Positions 45,601-59,900 of a stretch of DNA of 64,000 bases are shown piece after piece. A program made the position numbers and the translations under genes. Numbering within the stretch: position 1 is the stretch's first letter; every line of letters starts with the position of its first letter. The notes beneath the pieces are model-generated. The model made no database searches and was not told the origin of the DNA. It saw only the letters and a list, made by a program, of their open reading frames with translations. Origin of the DNA: Lagopus muta (Eukaryota > Chordata > Aves > Galliformes > Phasianidae); contig NC_064471.1 in the NCBI RefSeq assembly GCF_023343835.1, positions 3,394,598 to 3,458,597 of the forward strand. The letters run 5' to 3'.

Positions 45601-48600
45601 ACGTACATGAGAGATAAAATGAGGAGAGGAGAGGAGGGGAGGGGAGAGAAGAGGAGGGGAGAGGAGAGGAGAGGTTAAGAACTGTATATAGAGTGGACTG
45701 TAACTTACAAGAGAGATAAAATGAGGTGAGGAGAGGAGAGGAGAGGAGAGGTCATAGAGGACAGGAGATGTCATAGAGGAGAGGTTAAGAACTGGATATA
45801 GAGTAGACTGTAACATACATGAGAGATAAATGAGAAGAGGAGAGGAGAGGTTAAGAACTGTATATAGAGTAGACTGTAACTTACATGAGAGATAAAATGA
45901 GGTGAGGAGAGGAGAGGAGGGGTCATAGAGGACAGGAGATGTCATAGAGGAGTGGAGAGGAGAAAAGAGGAGAGGGTAAGAACTGTATATAGGGCAGACT
46001 GTAAGGTACATGAGAGATAAAATGAGGAGAGGAGAGGAGAGGTGAAGAACTGTATATAGAGTAGACTGTAACGTACATGAGAGATAAAATGAGGAGAGGA
46101 GAGGAGAGGTCATAGAGGACAGGAGATGTCATAGAGGAGAGGAGAGGAGAGGTCATAGAGGAGTGGAGAGGAGAAAAGAGGAGGGGGTAAGAACTGTATA
46201 TAGAGCAGACTGTAACGTACATGAGAGATAAAATGAGGAGAGGAGAGGTTACGAACTGTATATAGAGTGGACTGTAACTTACATGAGAGATAAAATGAGG
46301 TGAGGAGAGGAGAGGAGAGGTTAAGAACTGTATATAGAGTAGACTGTAACGTACATGAGAGATAAAATGAGGAGAGGAGAGGAGGGGAGGGGAGAGGAGA
46401 GGAGGGGAGAGAAGAGGAGGGGAGAGGAGAGGAGAGGTTAAGAACTGTATATAGAGTGGACTGTAACTTACAAGAGAGATAAAATGAGGTGAGGAGAGGA
46501 GAGGAGAGAAGAGGTCATAGAAGACAGGAGATGGCATAGAGGAGAGGAGAGGTTAAGAACTGGATATAGAGTAGACTGTAACGTACATGCGAAATAAAAT
46601 GAGGAGAGGAGAGGATAGGATAGGAGAGGAGAGGAGAGGTGAGGTCATAGAAGAGAGGAGAGGAGAGTAGAGGTTAAGAACTGAATATAGAGTAGACTGT
46701 AATTTATAAGAGAGATAAAATGAGGTTAGGAGAGGAGAGGTGAGGAGAGGAGAGGAGAGGAGAGGAGGGGTCATAGAGGAGAGGAGAGTTCATAGAGGAG
46801 AGGTTATAGAGGAGAGTAGAGGAGAGGGTAATAACTGTATATAGAGTAGACTGTAGCATACATGAGAGATAAATGAGGAGAGGAGAGGAGCGGAGAGGTT
46901 AAGAACTGTATATAGAGTGGAATGTAACTTAAATGAGAGATAAAATGAGGTGAGGAGAGGAGAGGAGAGGAGAGGTCATAGATTACAGGAGATTTCATAG
47001 AGGAGAGGAGAGGAGAGATAAAATGAGGAGAGGAGAGGGGAGGTGAGGAGAGGGACTCTGAAAGTAGAATGAGGAGCAGGGAGGAGAGGTCATAGAGGAG
47101 AGGTTGTGAGAGAAGAGAAGAGGTCATAGAAGAGAGGAGAGGAGAGGGCATAGAGGAGAGGAGAGGTGAGGAGAGGAGAGGTTAAGAACTGTATATAGAG
47201 TAGACTGTAACTTATATGAGAGATAAAATGAGGTGAGGAGAGGAGAGGTCATAGAGGAGAGGAGGGGAGGGGAGAGGTGCGGAGAGGAGAGGAGAGGTGA
47301 AGAACTGTATATAGAGTAGACTGTAACGTACATGAGAGATAAAATGAGGAGAGGAGAGGAGAGGAGAGGTCATAGAGGACAGGAGGTGTCATAGAGGAGA
47401 GGAGAGAAGAGATGAGGAGAGGTTAAGAACTGTATATAGAGTAGACTGTAACGTACATGAGAGATAAAATGAGGAGAGGAGAGGAGGGGAGGGGAGAGGA
47501 GAGGAGGGGAGAGAAGAGGAGGGGAGAGGAGAGGAGAGGTTAAGAACTGTATATAGAGTGGACTGTAACTTACAAGAGAGATAAAATGAGGTGAGGAGAG
47601 GAGAGGAGAGAAGAGGTCATAGAAGACAGGAGATGGCATAGAGGATAGGAGAGGTTAAGAACTGGATATCGAGTAGACTGTAACATACATGAGAGATAAA
47701 TGATAAGAGGAGAGGAGAGGTTAACAACTGTATATAGAGTAGACTGTAACTTACATGAGAGATAAAATGAGGTGAGGAGAGGAGAGGTCATAGAGGACAG
47801 GAGATGTCATAGAGGAGAGGAGAGAAGAGATGAGGAGAGGTTAAGAACTGTATATAGAGTAGACTGTAACGTACATGAGAGATAAAATGAGGAGAGGAGA
47901 GGAGGGGAGGGGAGAGGAGAGGAGGGGAGAGAAGAGGAGGGGAGAGGAGAGGTTAAGAACTGTATATAGAGTGGACTGTAACTTACAAGAGAGATAAAAT
48001 GAGGTGAGGAGAGGAGAGGAGAGAAGAGGTCATAGAAGACAGGAGATGGCGGAGAGGAGAGGTTAAGAACTGGATATCGAGTAGACTGTAACATACATGA
48101 GAGATAAATGATGAGAGGAGAGGAGAGGAGAGGTTAACAACTGTATATAGAGTAGACTGTAACTTACATGAGAGATAAAATGAGGTGAGGAGAGGAGAGG
48201 TCATAGAGGACAGGAGATGTCATAGAGGAGAGGTTAAGAACTGGATATAGAGTAGACTGTAACATACATGAGAGATAAATGAGAAGAGGAGAGGAGAGGT
48301 TAAGAACTGTATATAGAGTAGACTGTAACTTACATGAGAGATAAAATGAGGTGAGGAGAGGAGAGGAGGGGTCATAGAGGACAGGAGATGTCATAGAGGA
48401 GTGGAGAGGAGAGGTCATAGAGGAGTGGAGAGGAGAAAAGAGGAGAGGGTAAGAACTGTATATAGGGCAGACTGTAAGGTACATGAGAGATAAAATGAGG
48501 AGAGGAGAGGAGAGGTGAAGAACTGTATATAGAGTAGACTGTAACGTACATGAGAGATAAAATGAGGAGAGGAGAGGAGAGGTCATAGAGGACAGGAGAT

Positions 48601-51600
48601 GTCATAGAGGAGAGGAGAGGAGAGGTCATAGAGGAGTGGAGAGGAGAAAAGAGGAGAGGGTAAGAACTGTATATAGAGCAGACTGTAACGTACATGAGAG
48701 ATAAAATGAGGAGAGGAGAGGTTACGAACTGTATATAGAGTGGACTGTAACTTACATGAGAGATAAAATGAGGTGAGGAGAGGAGAGGAGAGGTTAAGAA
48801 CTGTATATAGAGTAGACTGTAACGTACATGAGAGATAAAATGAGGAGAGGAGAGGAGGGGAGGGGAGAGGAGAGGAGGGGAGAGAAGAGGAGGGGAGAGG
48901 AGAGGAGAGGTTAAGAACTGTATATAGAGTGGACTGTAACTTACAAGAGAGATAAAATGAGGTGAGGAGAGGAGAGGAGAGAAGAGGTCATAGAAGACAG
49001 GAGATGGCATAGAGGAGAGGAGAGGTTAAGAACTGGATATAGAGTAGACTGTAACGTACATGCGAAATAAAATGAGGAGAGGAGAGGATAGGAGAGGAGA
49101 GGTGAGGTCATAGAAGAGAGGAGAGGAGAGTAGAGGTTAAGAACTGAATATAGAGTAGACTGTAATTTATAAGAGAGATAAAATGAGGAGAGGAGAGGAG
49201 AGGAGAGGAGAGGAGAGGAGAGGAGAGGAGGGGTCATAGAGGAGAGGAGAGTTCATAGAGGAGAGGTCATAGAGGAGAGTAGAGGAGAGGGTAATAACTG
49301 TATATAGAGTAGACTGTAGCATACATGAGAGATAAATGAGGAGAGGAGAGGAGCGGAGAGGTTAAGAACTGTATATAGAGTGGAATGTAACTTACATGAG
49401 AGATAAAATGAGGTGAGGAGAGGAGAGGAGAGGAGAGGTCATAGATTACAGGAGATTTCATAGAGGAGAGAAGAGGAGAGATAAAATGAGGAGAGGAGAG
49501 GGGAGGTGAGGAGAGGGACTCTGAAAGTAGAATGAGGAGCGGAGAGGAGAGGGGAGGAGAGGTCATAGAGGAGAGGTTGTGAGAGAAGAGAAGAGGTCAT
49601 AGAAGAGAGGAGAGGAGAGGGCATAGAGGAGAGGAGAGGTGAGGAGAGGAGAGGTCATAGAGGACAGGAGATGTCATAGAGGAGAGGAGAGAAGAGATGA
49701 GGAGAGGTTAAGAACTGTATATAGAGTAGACTGTAACGTACATGAGAGATAAAATGAGGAGAGGAGAGGAAGGGAGGGGAGAAGAGAGGAGAGGAGAGGT
49801 CAAGAACTGTATATAGAGTGGACTGTAACTTACAAGAGAGATAAAATGAGGTGAGGAGAGGAGAGGAGAGAAGAGGTCATAGAAGACAGGAGATGGCATA
49901 GAGGAGAGGAAAGGTTAAGAACTGGATATCGAGTAGACTGTAACATACATGAGAGATAAATGATAAGAGGAGAGGAGAGGTTAAGAACTGTATATAGAGT
50001 AGACTGTAACTTACACGAGAGATAAAATGAGGTGAGGAGAGGAGAGGTCATAGAGGACAGGAGATGTCATAGAGGAGAGGTTAAGAACTGGATATAGAGT
50101 AGACTGTAACATACATGAGAGATAAATGAGAAGAGGAGAGGAGAGGTTAAGAACTGTATATAGAGTAGACTGTAACTTACATGAGAGATAAAATGAGGTG
50201 AGGAGAGGAGAGGAGGGGTCATAGAGGACAGGAGATGTCATAGAGGAGTGGAGAGGAAAGGTCATAGAGGAGTGGAGAGGAGAAAAGAGGAGAGGGTAAG
50301 AACTGTATATAGAGCAGACTGTAACGTACATGAGAGATAAAATGAGGAGAGGAGAGGAGAGGAGAGGTGAAGAACTGTATATAGAGTAGACTGTAACGTA
50401 CATGAGAGATAAAATGAGGAGAGGAGAGGAGAGGTCATAGAGGACAGGAGATGTCATAGAGGAGAGGAGAGGAGAGGTCATAGAGGAGTGGAGAGGAGAA
50501 AAGAGGAGAGGGTAAGAACTGTATATAGAGCAGACTGTAACGTACATGAGAGATAAAATGAGGAGAGGAGAGGTTAAGAACTGTATATAGAGTGGACTGT
50601 AACTTACATGAGAGATAAAATGAGGTGAGGAGAGGAGAGGAGAGGTTAAGAACTGTATATAGAGTAGACTGTAACGTACATGAGAGATAAAATGAGGAGA
50701 GGAGAGGAGAGGAGGGGAGAGAAGAGGAGGGGAGAGGAGAAGAGAGGTTAAGAACTGTATATAGAGTGGACTGTAACTTACAAGAGAGATAAAATGAGGT
50801 GAGGAGAGGAGAGGAGAGAAGAGGTCATAGAAGACAGGAGATGGCATAGAGGAGAGGTTAAGAACTGGATATAGAGTAGACTGTAACATACATGAGAGAT
50901 AAATGATAAGAGGAGAGGAGAGGTTAAGAACTGTATATAGAGTAGACTGTAACTTACATGAGAGATAAAATGTGGTGAGGAGAGGAGAGGTCATAGAGGA
51001 CAGGAGATGTCATAGAGGAGAGGTTAAGAACTGGATATAGAGTAGACTGTAACATACATGAGAGATAAATGAGAAGAGGAGAGGAGAGGTTAAGAACTGT
51101 ATATAGAGTAGACTGTAACTTACATGAGAGATAAAATGAGGTGAGGAGAGGAGAGGAGAGGTGAAGAACTGTATATAGAGTAGACTGTAACGTACATGAG
51201 AGATAAAATGAGGAGAGGAGAGGAGAGGTCATAGAGGACAGGAGATGTAATAGAGGAGAGGAGAGGTCATAGATGAGAGATGTCAGAGAGGAGAGGTGAA
51301 GAACTGTATATAGTGCAGACTGTAACTTACATGAGAGATAAAATGAGGAGAGGAGAGGTGAGGAGAGGAGAGGTCATAGAGGACGTGAGATGTCATAGAG
51401 GAGAGGAGAGGAGAGGTTAAGAACTGTATATAGAGTAGACTGTAATTTATAAGAGAGATAAAATGAGGAGAGGAGAGGAGAGGTTAAGAACTGTATATAG
51501 AGTAGACTGTAACGTACATGAGAGATAAAATGAGGAGAGGAGAGGAGGGGAGAGGAGAGGTCATAGAAGAGAGGAGAGGAGAGTGGAAGTTAAGAACTGT

Positions 51601-53900
51601 ATATAGAGTAGACTGTAGCTTATAAGAAAGATAAAATGAGGAGAGGAGAGGAGAGGTGAAGAACTGTATATAGAGTAGACAGTAATTTATAAGAGAGATA
51701 AAATGAGGAGAGGAGAGGAGAGGTTAAGAACTGTATATAGAGTAGACTGTAACTTACATGAGAGATAAAATGAGGTGAGGAGAGGAGAGGTCATAGAGGA
51801 CAGGAGATGTCATGGAGGAGAGGAGAGAAGAGATGAGGAGAGGTTAAGAACTGTATATAGAGTAGACTGTAACGTACATGAGAGATAAAATGAGGAGAGG
51901 AGAGGAGGGGAGAGAAGAGGAGGGGAGAGGAGAGGAGAGGTTAAGAACTGTATATAGAGTGGACTGTAACTTACAAGAGAGATAAAATGAGGTGAGGAGA
52001 GGAGAGGAGAGAAGAGGTCATAGAAGACAGGAGATGGCATAGAGGAGAGGAGAGGTTAAGAACTGGATATAGAGTAGACTGTAACATACATGAGAGATAA
52101 ATGATAAGAGGAGAGGAGAGGAGAGGTTAAGAACTGTATATAGAGTAGACTGTAACTTACATGAGAGATAAAATGAGGTGAGGAGAGGAGAGGTCATAGA
52201 GGACAGGAGATGTCATAGAGGAGAGGTTAAGAACTGGATATAGAGTAGACTGTAACATACATGAGAGATAAATGAGAAGAGGAGAGGAGAGGTTAAGAAC
52301 TGTATATAGAGTAGACTGTAACGTACATGAGAGATAAAATGAGGAGAGGAGAGGAGAGGAGAGGTCATAGAGGACGTGAGATGTCATAGAGGAGAGGAGA
52401 GGAGAGGTTAAGAACTGTATATAGAGTAGACTGTAATTTATAAGAGAGATAAAATGAGGAGAGGAGAGGAGAGGTTAAGAACTGTATATAGAGTAGACTG
52501 TAACTTACATGAGAGATAAAATGAGGAGAGGAGAGGTCATAGAGGACAGGAGATGTCATAGAGGAGAGGTTAAGAACTGGATATAGAGTAGACTGTAACA
52601 TACATGAGAGATAAATGAGAAGAGGAGAGGAGAGGTGAAGAACTGTATATAGAGTAGACTGTAAAGTACTTGAGAGATAAAATGAGGAGAGGAGAGGTGA
52701 GTAGAGGAGGTGAGAGGAGAAGAGAGGTCATAAAGGACAGGAGATGTCATAGAGGAGAGGCGAGGTGAAGAACTGTATATAGAGTAGACTGTAACTTACA
52801 TGAGAGATAAAATGAGGAGAGGAGAGGAGAGGTGAGGAGAGTTCATAGAGGAACGGAGATGTCGGAGAGGAGAGGAGTGGAGAGGAGAGGTGAAGAACTG
52901 TATATAGAGTAGACTGTAACGTACATGAGAGATAAAATGAGGAGAGGAGAGGAGAGGAGGTAAGAGGAGAGGAGAGTTCATAGAGGACAGGAGATGTCAT
53001 ATAGGAGAGGAGAGGAGAGAAGAGGTCATAGAGGACAGGAGATGTCATAGAGGAGAGGAGAGAAGAGATGAGGAGAGGTTAAGAACTGTATATAGAGTAG
53101 ACTGTAACGCACATGAGAGATTAAAAGAGGAGAGGAGGGGAGGGGAGAGGAGAGGAGAGGTTAAGAACTGTATATAGAGTGGACTGTAACTTACAAGAGA
53201 GATAAAATGAGGTGAGGAGAGGAGAGCAGAGAAGAGGTCATAGAGGACAGGAGATGGCATAGAGGAGAGGAGAGGTTAATAACTGTATATAGAGTAGACT
53301 GTAACATACATGAGAGATAAATGAGGAGAGGAGAGGAGAGGTTAAGAACTGTATATAGAGTAGACTGTAACTTACATGAGAGATAAAATGAGGTGAGGAG
53401 AGGAGAGGTCATAGAGGACAGGAGATGTCATAGAGGAGAGGAGCGGAGAGGTCATAGAGAAGTGGAGAGGAGAAAAGAGGAGAGGGCAAGAACTGTATAT
53501 AGAGCAGACTGTAACGTACATGAGAGATAAAATGAGGAGAGGAGGGGAGAGGAGGGGAGGGGAGAGGAGAGGTTAAGAACAGTATATGTAGTGGACTGTA
53601 AATTACATGAGAGATAAAATGAGGTGAGGAGAGGAGAGGAGAGGAGACGAGAGGAGAGGTGAAGAACTGTATATAGAGTAGACTGTAACGTACATGCGAA
53701 ATAAAATGAGGAGTGGAGAGGGTAGGAGAGGAGAGGAGAGGTGAGGTCATAGAAGAGAGGAGAGGAGAGTAGAGGTTAAGAACTGAATATAGAGTAGACT
53801 GTAATTTATAAGAGAGATAAAATGAGGAGAGGAGAGGAGAGGAGAGGAGAGGAGAGGAGAGGAGAGGAGAGGAGGGGTCATAGAGGAGAGGAGAGTTCAT
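42650..53900. repeat. Higher-order repeat: blocks of about 2.8 kb and fragments
   Basis: 43154-43768 recurs at 45923-46537 (offset 2,769) and again up to 49010; 44335-44850 recurs at 47124-47639 (offset 2,789). A distinct segment encoding SPVFYDLFSPLLSSPHFISL on the minus strand appears at about nine places between 42.8 and 53.3 kb, marking shared ancestry of the sub-blocks. Confidence 0.82.
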
Positions 53901-56900
53901 AGAGGAGAGGAGAGGATTGGTCATAGAGGAGAGGTTATGAGAGGAGAGGAGAGGTCATAGAGGAGAGGAGAGGAGAGGGTAATAACTGTATATAGAGTAG
54001 ACTGTAACATACATGAGAGATAAATGAGAAGAGGAGAGGAGAGGAGAGTTTAAGAACTGTATATAGAGTAGAATGTAACTTACATGAGAGATAAAATGAG
54101 GTGAGGAGAGGAGAGGAGAGGAGAGGTCATAGATTACAGGAGATTTCATAGAGGAGAGGAGAGGAGAGATAAAATGAGGAGAGGAGAGGAGAGGAGAGAA
54201 GAGGGACTCTGAAAGTAGAATGAGGAGCGGAGAGGAGATGAGAGGTCATAGAGGAGAGGTTGTGAGAGAAGAGAAGAGGTCATAGAAGAGAGGAGAGGAG
54301 AGGAGAGGTTAAGAACTGTATATAGAGTAGACTGTAACTTATATGAGAGATAAAATGAGGTGAGGAGAGAAGAGGTCATAGAGTAGGGGACAGGAGGGGA
54401 GGGGAGGGGAGGGGAGACGTGCGGAGAGGAGAGGTGCGGAGAGGGGAGGAGAGGAGAGGTGAAGAACTGTATATAGAGTAGACTGTAACGTACATGATAG
54501 ATAAAATGAGGGGAGGAAAGGAGAGGAGAGGTCACAGAGGACAGGAGATGTCATAGAGGAGAGGAGAGGACATAGAGGACAGGTTATGAGAGGAGAGAAG
54601 AGGTCATAGACCAGAGGAGAGGAGAGGTCATACAGGAGAGGAGAGTTCATAGAGGAGAGGAGAGGTTAAGAACTGTATATCGAGTAGACTGCAACATACA
54701 TGAGAGATAAAAGAGAAGAGGAGAGGAGAGGATAGGAGAGGTCCTAGAGGATAGGAGAGGTCCTAGAGGAGAGGAGAGGTGGGGTCATAGAGGAGAGGAG
54801 AGGTCATAGAGGAGAGGTCATAGAGGAGAGGAGAGGTCAGAGAGGAGAGGAGAGGAGAGGTTAATAACTGTATATAGAGTAGACTGTAACATACATGAGA
54901 GATAAACGAGAAGAGGAGAGGAAAGGAGAGGTCATAGAGGAGAGGTTGTGTGAGAAGAGAAGAGGTCATAGAAGAGAGGAGAGGAGAGGGCATAGAGGAG
55001 AGGAGCGGAGAGGAGGGGAGAGGAGAGGAGAGGAGAGGAGAGGAAGAGAGGGGAGAGGAGGGGAGAGGAGAGGAGAGGTGCGGAGAGGAGAGGAGGAGAG
55101 GGGAGGGGAGAGGAGAGGAGAGGAGAAAAGAGGAGAGGAGAGGTGAAGAACTGTATATAGATTAGACTGTAACGTACATGAGAGATAAAATGAGGGGAGG
55201 AGAGGAGAGGTCATAGAGGACAGCAGATGTCATAGAGGAGAGGAGAGGAGAGTTCATAGAGGAGAGGTTATGAGAGGAGAGAAGAGGTCATAGAAGAGAG
55301 GAGAGGAGAGGAGAGGTCATAGAGGAGAGGAGCGGAGAGGAGAGGTTAATAACTGTATATAGAGTAGACTGTAACATACATGAGAGATAAATGAGAAGAG
55401 GAGAGGAGAGGAGAGGAGAGGAGAGGGGCTGTGAAAGTCGAAGGAGGAGAGGAGAGGGGAGGGGAGGGGAGGAGAGGAGAGGTCATAGAGGAGAGGTTAT
55501 GAGAGGGGAGAAGAGGTCATAGAGGAGAGGAGAGGGGAGGGGAGAGGAGAGGAGAGGTGCGGAGAGGAGAGGAGAGGAGAGGAGAGGACAGGAGAGAAGA
55601 GGAGCGGACAGGAGAGGAGAGGTGAAGAACTGTATATAGAGTAGACTGTAACATACATGAGAGATAAAATGAGGGGAGGAGAGGAGAGGAGAGGTCATAG
55701 ATTACAGGAGATTTCATAGAGGAGAGGAGAGGAGAGATAAAATGAGGAGAGGAGAGGAGAGGTCATAGAGGAGAGGAGAGGAGAGGTTAAGAACTGTATG
55801 TAGACTGTAACTTACACTAGAGATAAAATGAGGTGAGGAGAGGAGAGGACGTTAGATGTCATAGAGGACAGGGGATGTCATAGAGGAGAGGAGCGGAGAG
55901 GTGAAGAATTGTATATAGGGTAGACTGTAACGTACATGAGAGATAAAATGAGGAGAGGAGGGGAGAGGAGGGGAGGGGAGAGGAGAGGAGAGGTTAAGAA
56001 CAGTATATGTAGTGGACTGTAAATTACATGAGAGATAAAATGAGGTGAGGAGAGGAGAGGAGAGGAGACGAGAGGAGAGGTGAAGAACTGTATATAGAGT
56101 AGACTGTAACGTACATGCGAAATAAAATGAGGAGTGGAGAGGGTAGGAGAGGAGAGGAGAGGTGAGGTCATAGAAGAGAGGAGAGGAGAGTAGAGGTTAA
56201 GAACTGAATATAGAGTAGACTGTAATTTATAAGAGAGATAAAATGAGGTGAGGAGAGGAGAGGAGAGGAGAGGAGAGGAGGGGTCATAGAGGAGAGGTGA
56301 GTTCATAGAGGAGAGGAGAGGATTGGTCATAGAGGAGAGGTTATGAGAGGAGAGGAGAGGTCATAGAGGAGAGGTCATAGAGGAGAGGAGAGGAGAGGGT
56401 AATAACTGTATATAGAGTAGACTGTAACGTACATGAGAGATAAACGAGAAGAGGAGAGGAGAGTTTAAGAACTGTATATAGAGTAGAATGTAACTTACAT
56501 GAGAGATAAAATGAGGTGAGGAGAGGAGAGGAGAGGTCATAGATTACAGGAGATTTCATAGAGGAGAGGAGAGGAGAGATAAAATGAGGAGAGGAGAGGA
56601 GAGGAGAGGAGAGGAGAGGAGAGGAGAGGAGAGGAGAGGAGAGGAGAGGGACTCTGAAAGTAGAATGAGGAGTGGAGAGGAGAGGAGAGGTCATAGAGGA
56701 GAGGTTGTGAGAGAAGAGAAGAGGTCATAGAAGAGAGGAGAGGAGAGGAGAGGTTAAGAACTGTATATAGAGTAGACTGTAACTTATATGAGAGATAAAA
56801 TGAGGTGAGGAGAGAAGAGGTCATAGAGTAGGGGACAGGAGGGGAGGGGAGGGGAGACGTGCGGAGAGGAGTGGTGCGGAGAGGGGAGGAGAGGAGAGGT

Positions 56901-59900
56901 GAAGAACTGTATATAGAGTAGACTGTAACGTACATGATAGATAAAATGAGGGGAGGAAAGGAGAGGAGAGGTCACAGAGGACAGGAGATGTCATAGAGGA
57001 GAGGAGAGGACATAGAGGACAGGTTATGAGAGGAGAGAAGAGGTCATAGACCAGAGGAGAGGAGAGGAGAGGTCATACAGGAGAGGAGAGTTCATAGAGG
57101 AGAGGAGAGGTTAAGAACTGTATATCGAGTAGACTGCAACATACATGAGAGATAAAAGAGAAGAGGAGAGGAGAGGAGAGGAGAGGTCCTAGAGGAGAGG
57201 AGAGGTCCTAGAGGAGAGGAGAGGAGAGGTCATAGAGGAGAGGAGAGGTCAGAGAGGAGAGGAGAGGTTAATAACTGTATATAGAGTAGACTGTAACATA
57301 CATGAGAGATAAACGAGAAGAGGAGAGGAAAGGAGAGGAGAGGTTAAGAACTGCATATAGAGTAGACTGTAAACATTATATGAGAGATAAAATGAGGAGA
57401 GGAGAGGAGAGGAGAGGTCATAGAGGAGAGGTTGTGTGAGAAGAGAAGAGGTCATAGAAGAGAGGAGAGGAGAGGGCATAGAAGAGAGGAGAGGAGAGGT
57501 TAAGATCTGTATATAGAGTAGACTGTAACGTACATGAGAGATAAAATGAGGGGAGGAGAGGAGAGGAGAGGTCATAGAGGACAGCTGATGTCATAGAGGA
57601 GAGGAGAGGAGAGGTCATAGAGGAGAGGTTGTGAGAGAAGAGGTCATAGAAGAGAGGAGAGGAGAGGAGAGGGCATAGAGGAGAGGAGAGGAGAGGAAGA
57701 GAGGGGAGAGGAGGGGAGAGGAGAGGAGAGGTGCGGAGAGAAGAGGAGGAGAGGGGAGGGGAGAGGAGAGGAGAAAAGAGGAGAGGAGAGGTGAAGAACT
57801 GTATATAGATTAGACTGTAACGTACATGAGAGATAAAATGAGGGGAGGAGAGGAGAGGTCATAGAGGACAGCAGATGTCATAGAGGAGAGGAGAGGAGAG
57901 GAGAGTTCATAGAGGAGAGGTTATGAGAGGAGAGAAGAGGTCATAGAAGAGAGGAGAGGAGAGGAGAGGTCATAGAGGAGAGGAGCGGAGAGGAGAGGTT
58001 AATAACTGTATATAGAGTAGACTGTAACATACATGAGAGATAAATGAGAAGAGGAGAGGAGAGGAGAGGAGAGGGGCTGTGAAAGTCGAAGGAGGAGAGG
58101 AGAGGGGAGGGGAGGAGAGGAGAGGTCATAGAGGAGAGGTTATGAGAGGGGAGAAGAGGTCATAGAGGAGAGGAGAGGGGAGGGGAGGGGAGAGGAGAGG
58201 AGAGGAGAGGTGCGGAGAGGAGAGGAGAGGACAGGAGAGGAGAGGAGCGGACAGGAGAGGAGAGGTGAAGAACTGTATATAGAGTAGACTGTAACATACA
58301 TGAGAGATAAAATGAGGGGAGGAGAGGAGAGGAGAGGTCATAGAGGAGAGGAGAGGAGAGGTCATAGAGGAGAGGTTATGAGAGGGGAGAAGAGGTCATA
58401 GAAGAGAGGAGAGGAGAAGAGAAGAGAGGTCATAGAGGAGAGGTTATGAGAGGGGAGAAGAGGTCATAGAGGAGAGGAGAGGGGAGGGGAGGGGAGAGGA
58501 GAGGAGAGGTGCGGAGAGGAGAGGAGAGGAGAGGACAGGAGAGGAGAGGAGCGGACAGGAGAGGAGAGGTGAAGAACTGTATATAGAGTAGACTGTAACA
58601 TACATGAGAGATAAAATGAGGGGAGGAGAGGAGAGGAGAGGTCATAGTGGAGAGGAGAGGATTGGTCATAGAGGAGAGGTTATGAGAGGAGAGGAGAGGT
58701 CATAGAGGAGAGGTGAGGAGAGGAGAGGAGAGGAGAGGTCATAGATTACAGGTGATTTCATAGAGGAGAGGAGATGAGAGATAAAATGAGGAGAGGAGGG
58801 GAGGGGAGAGGAGGGGAGGGGAGGGGAGAGGTGCGGAGAAGAGAGGTGCGGAGAGGAGAGGAGAGGTTAAGAACTGTATATAGAGTAGACTGTAACTTAT
58901 ATGAGAGATAACATGTGGAGAGGAGAGGAGAGGGCATAGAGGAGAGGAGAGGAGAGGAGAGGTGCGGAGAGGTGCGGAGAGTAGAGGAGAGGAGATGAGA
59001 GGTGCGGAGAGGAGAGGAGAGGAGAGAAGAGGAGAGGAGAGGAGAGGAGCGGACAGGAGAGGAGCGGACAGGAGAGGAGAGGTGAAGAACTGTATATAGA
59101 GTAGACTGTAACATACATGAGAGATAAAATGAGGGGAGGAGAGGAGAGGTCATAGAGGACAGCAGATGTCATAGAGGAGAGGAGAGGAGAGGAGAGGAGA
59201 GGAGAGGAGAGGAGAGGAGAGGAGAGTTCATAGAGGAGAGGTTATGAGAGGAGAGAAGAGGTCGTAGAAGAGAGGAGAGGAGAGGAGAGGTCATAGAGGA
59301 GAGGAGCGGAGATGAGAGGTTAATAACTGTATATAGAGTAGACTGTAACATACATGAGAGATAAATGAGGAGAGGAGAGGAGAGGAGAGGAGAGGAGGAG
59401 AGGAGAGGAGAGGAGAGGAGAGGGGCTGTGAAAGTCGAAGGAGGAGAGGGGAGGGGAGGGGAGGAGAGGGGAGGGGAGGGGAGAGGAGAGGAGAGGTGCG
59501 GAGAGGAGAAGAGAGGAGAGGAGAGGAGAGGACAGGAGAGGAGAGGAGCGGACAGGAGAGGAGAGGTGAAGAACTGTATATAGAGTAGACTGTAACATAC
59601 ATGACAGATAAAATGAGGGGAGGAGAGGAGAGGAGAGGTCATAGAGGAGAGGAGAGGAGAGGTCATAGAGGAGAGGTTATGAGAGGGGAGAAGAGGTCAT
59701 AGAAGAGAGGAGAGGAGAGGAGAAGAGAGGTCATAGAGGAGAGGAGAGTTCATAGTGGAGAGGAGAGGATTGGTCATAGAGGAGAGGTTATGAGAGGAGA
59801 GGAGAGGTCATAGAGGAGAGGTGAGGAGAGGAGAGGAGAGGAGAGGTCATAGATTACAGGTGATTTCATAGAGGAGAGGAGAGGAGAGATAAAATGAGGA

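Noticed and set aside
50011..50994. Minus-strand frame of 327 codons (and 312 at 45175-46113, 257 at 41403-42176) as repetitive protein genes
   Set aside because: The pyrimidine-rich strand has few stop codons and unit lengths near multiples of three; the same peptide blocks appear in more than one frame, with no start context, and break at block edges.
54895..55165. Plus-strand Arg/Glu/Gly-rich frames (also 59365-59583, 63023-63211, 63487-63693)
   Set aside because: These are translations of GGAGA/AGAGG runs with no other sequence content.
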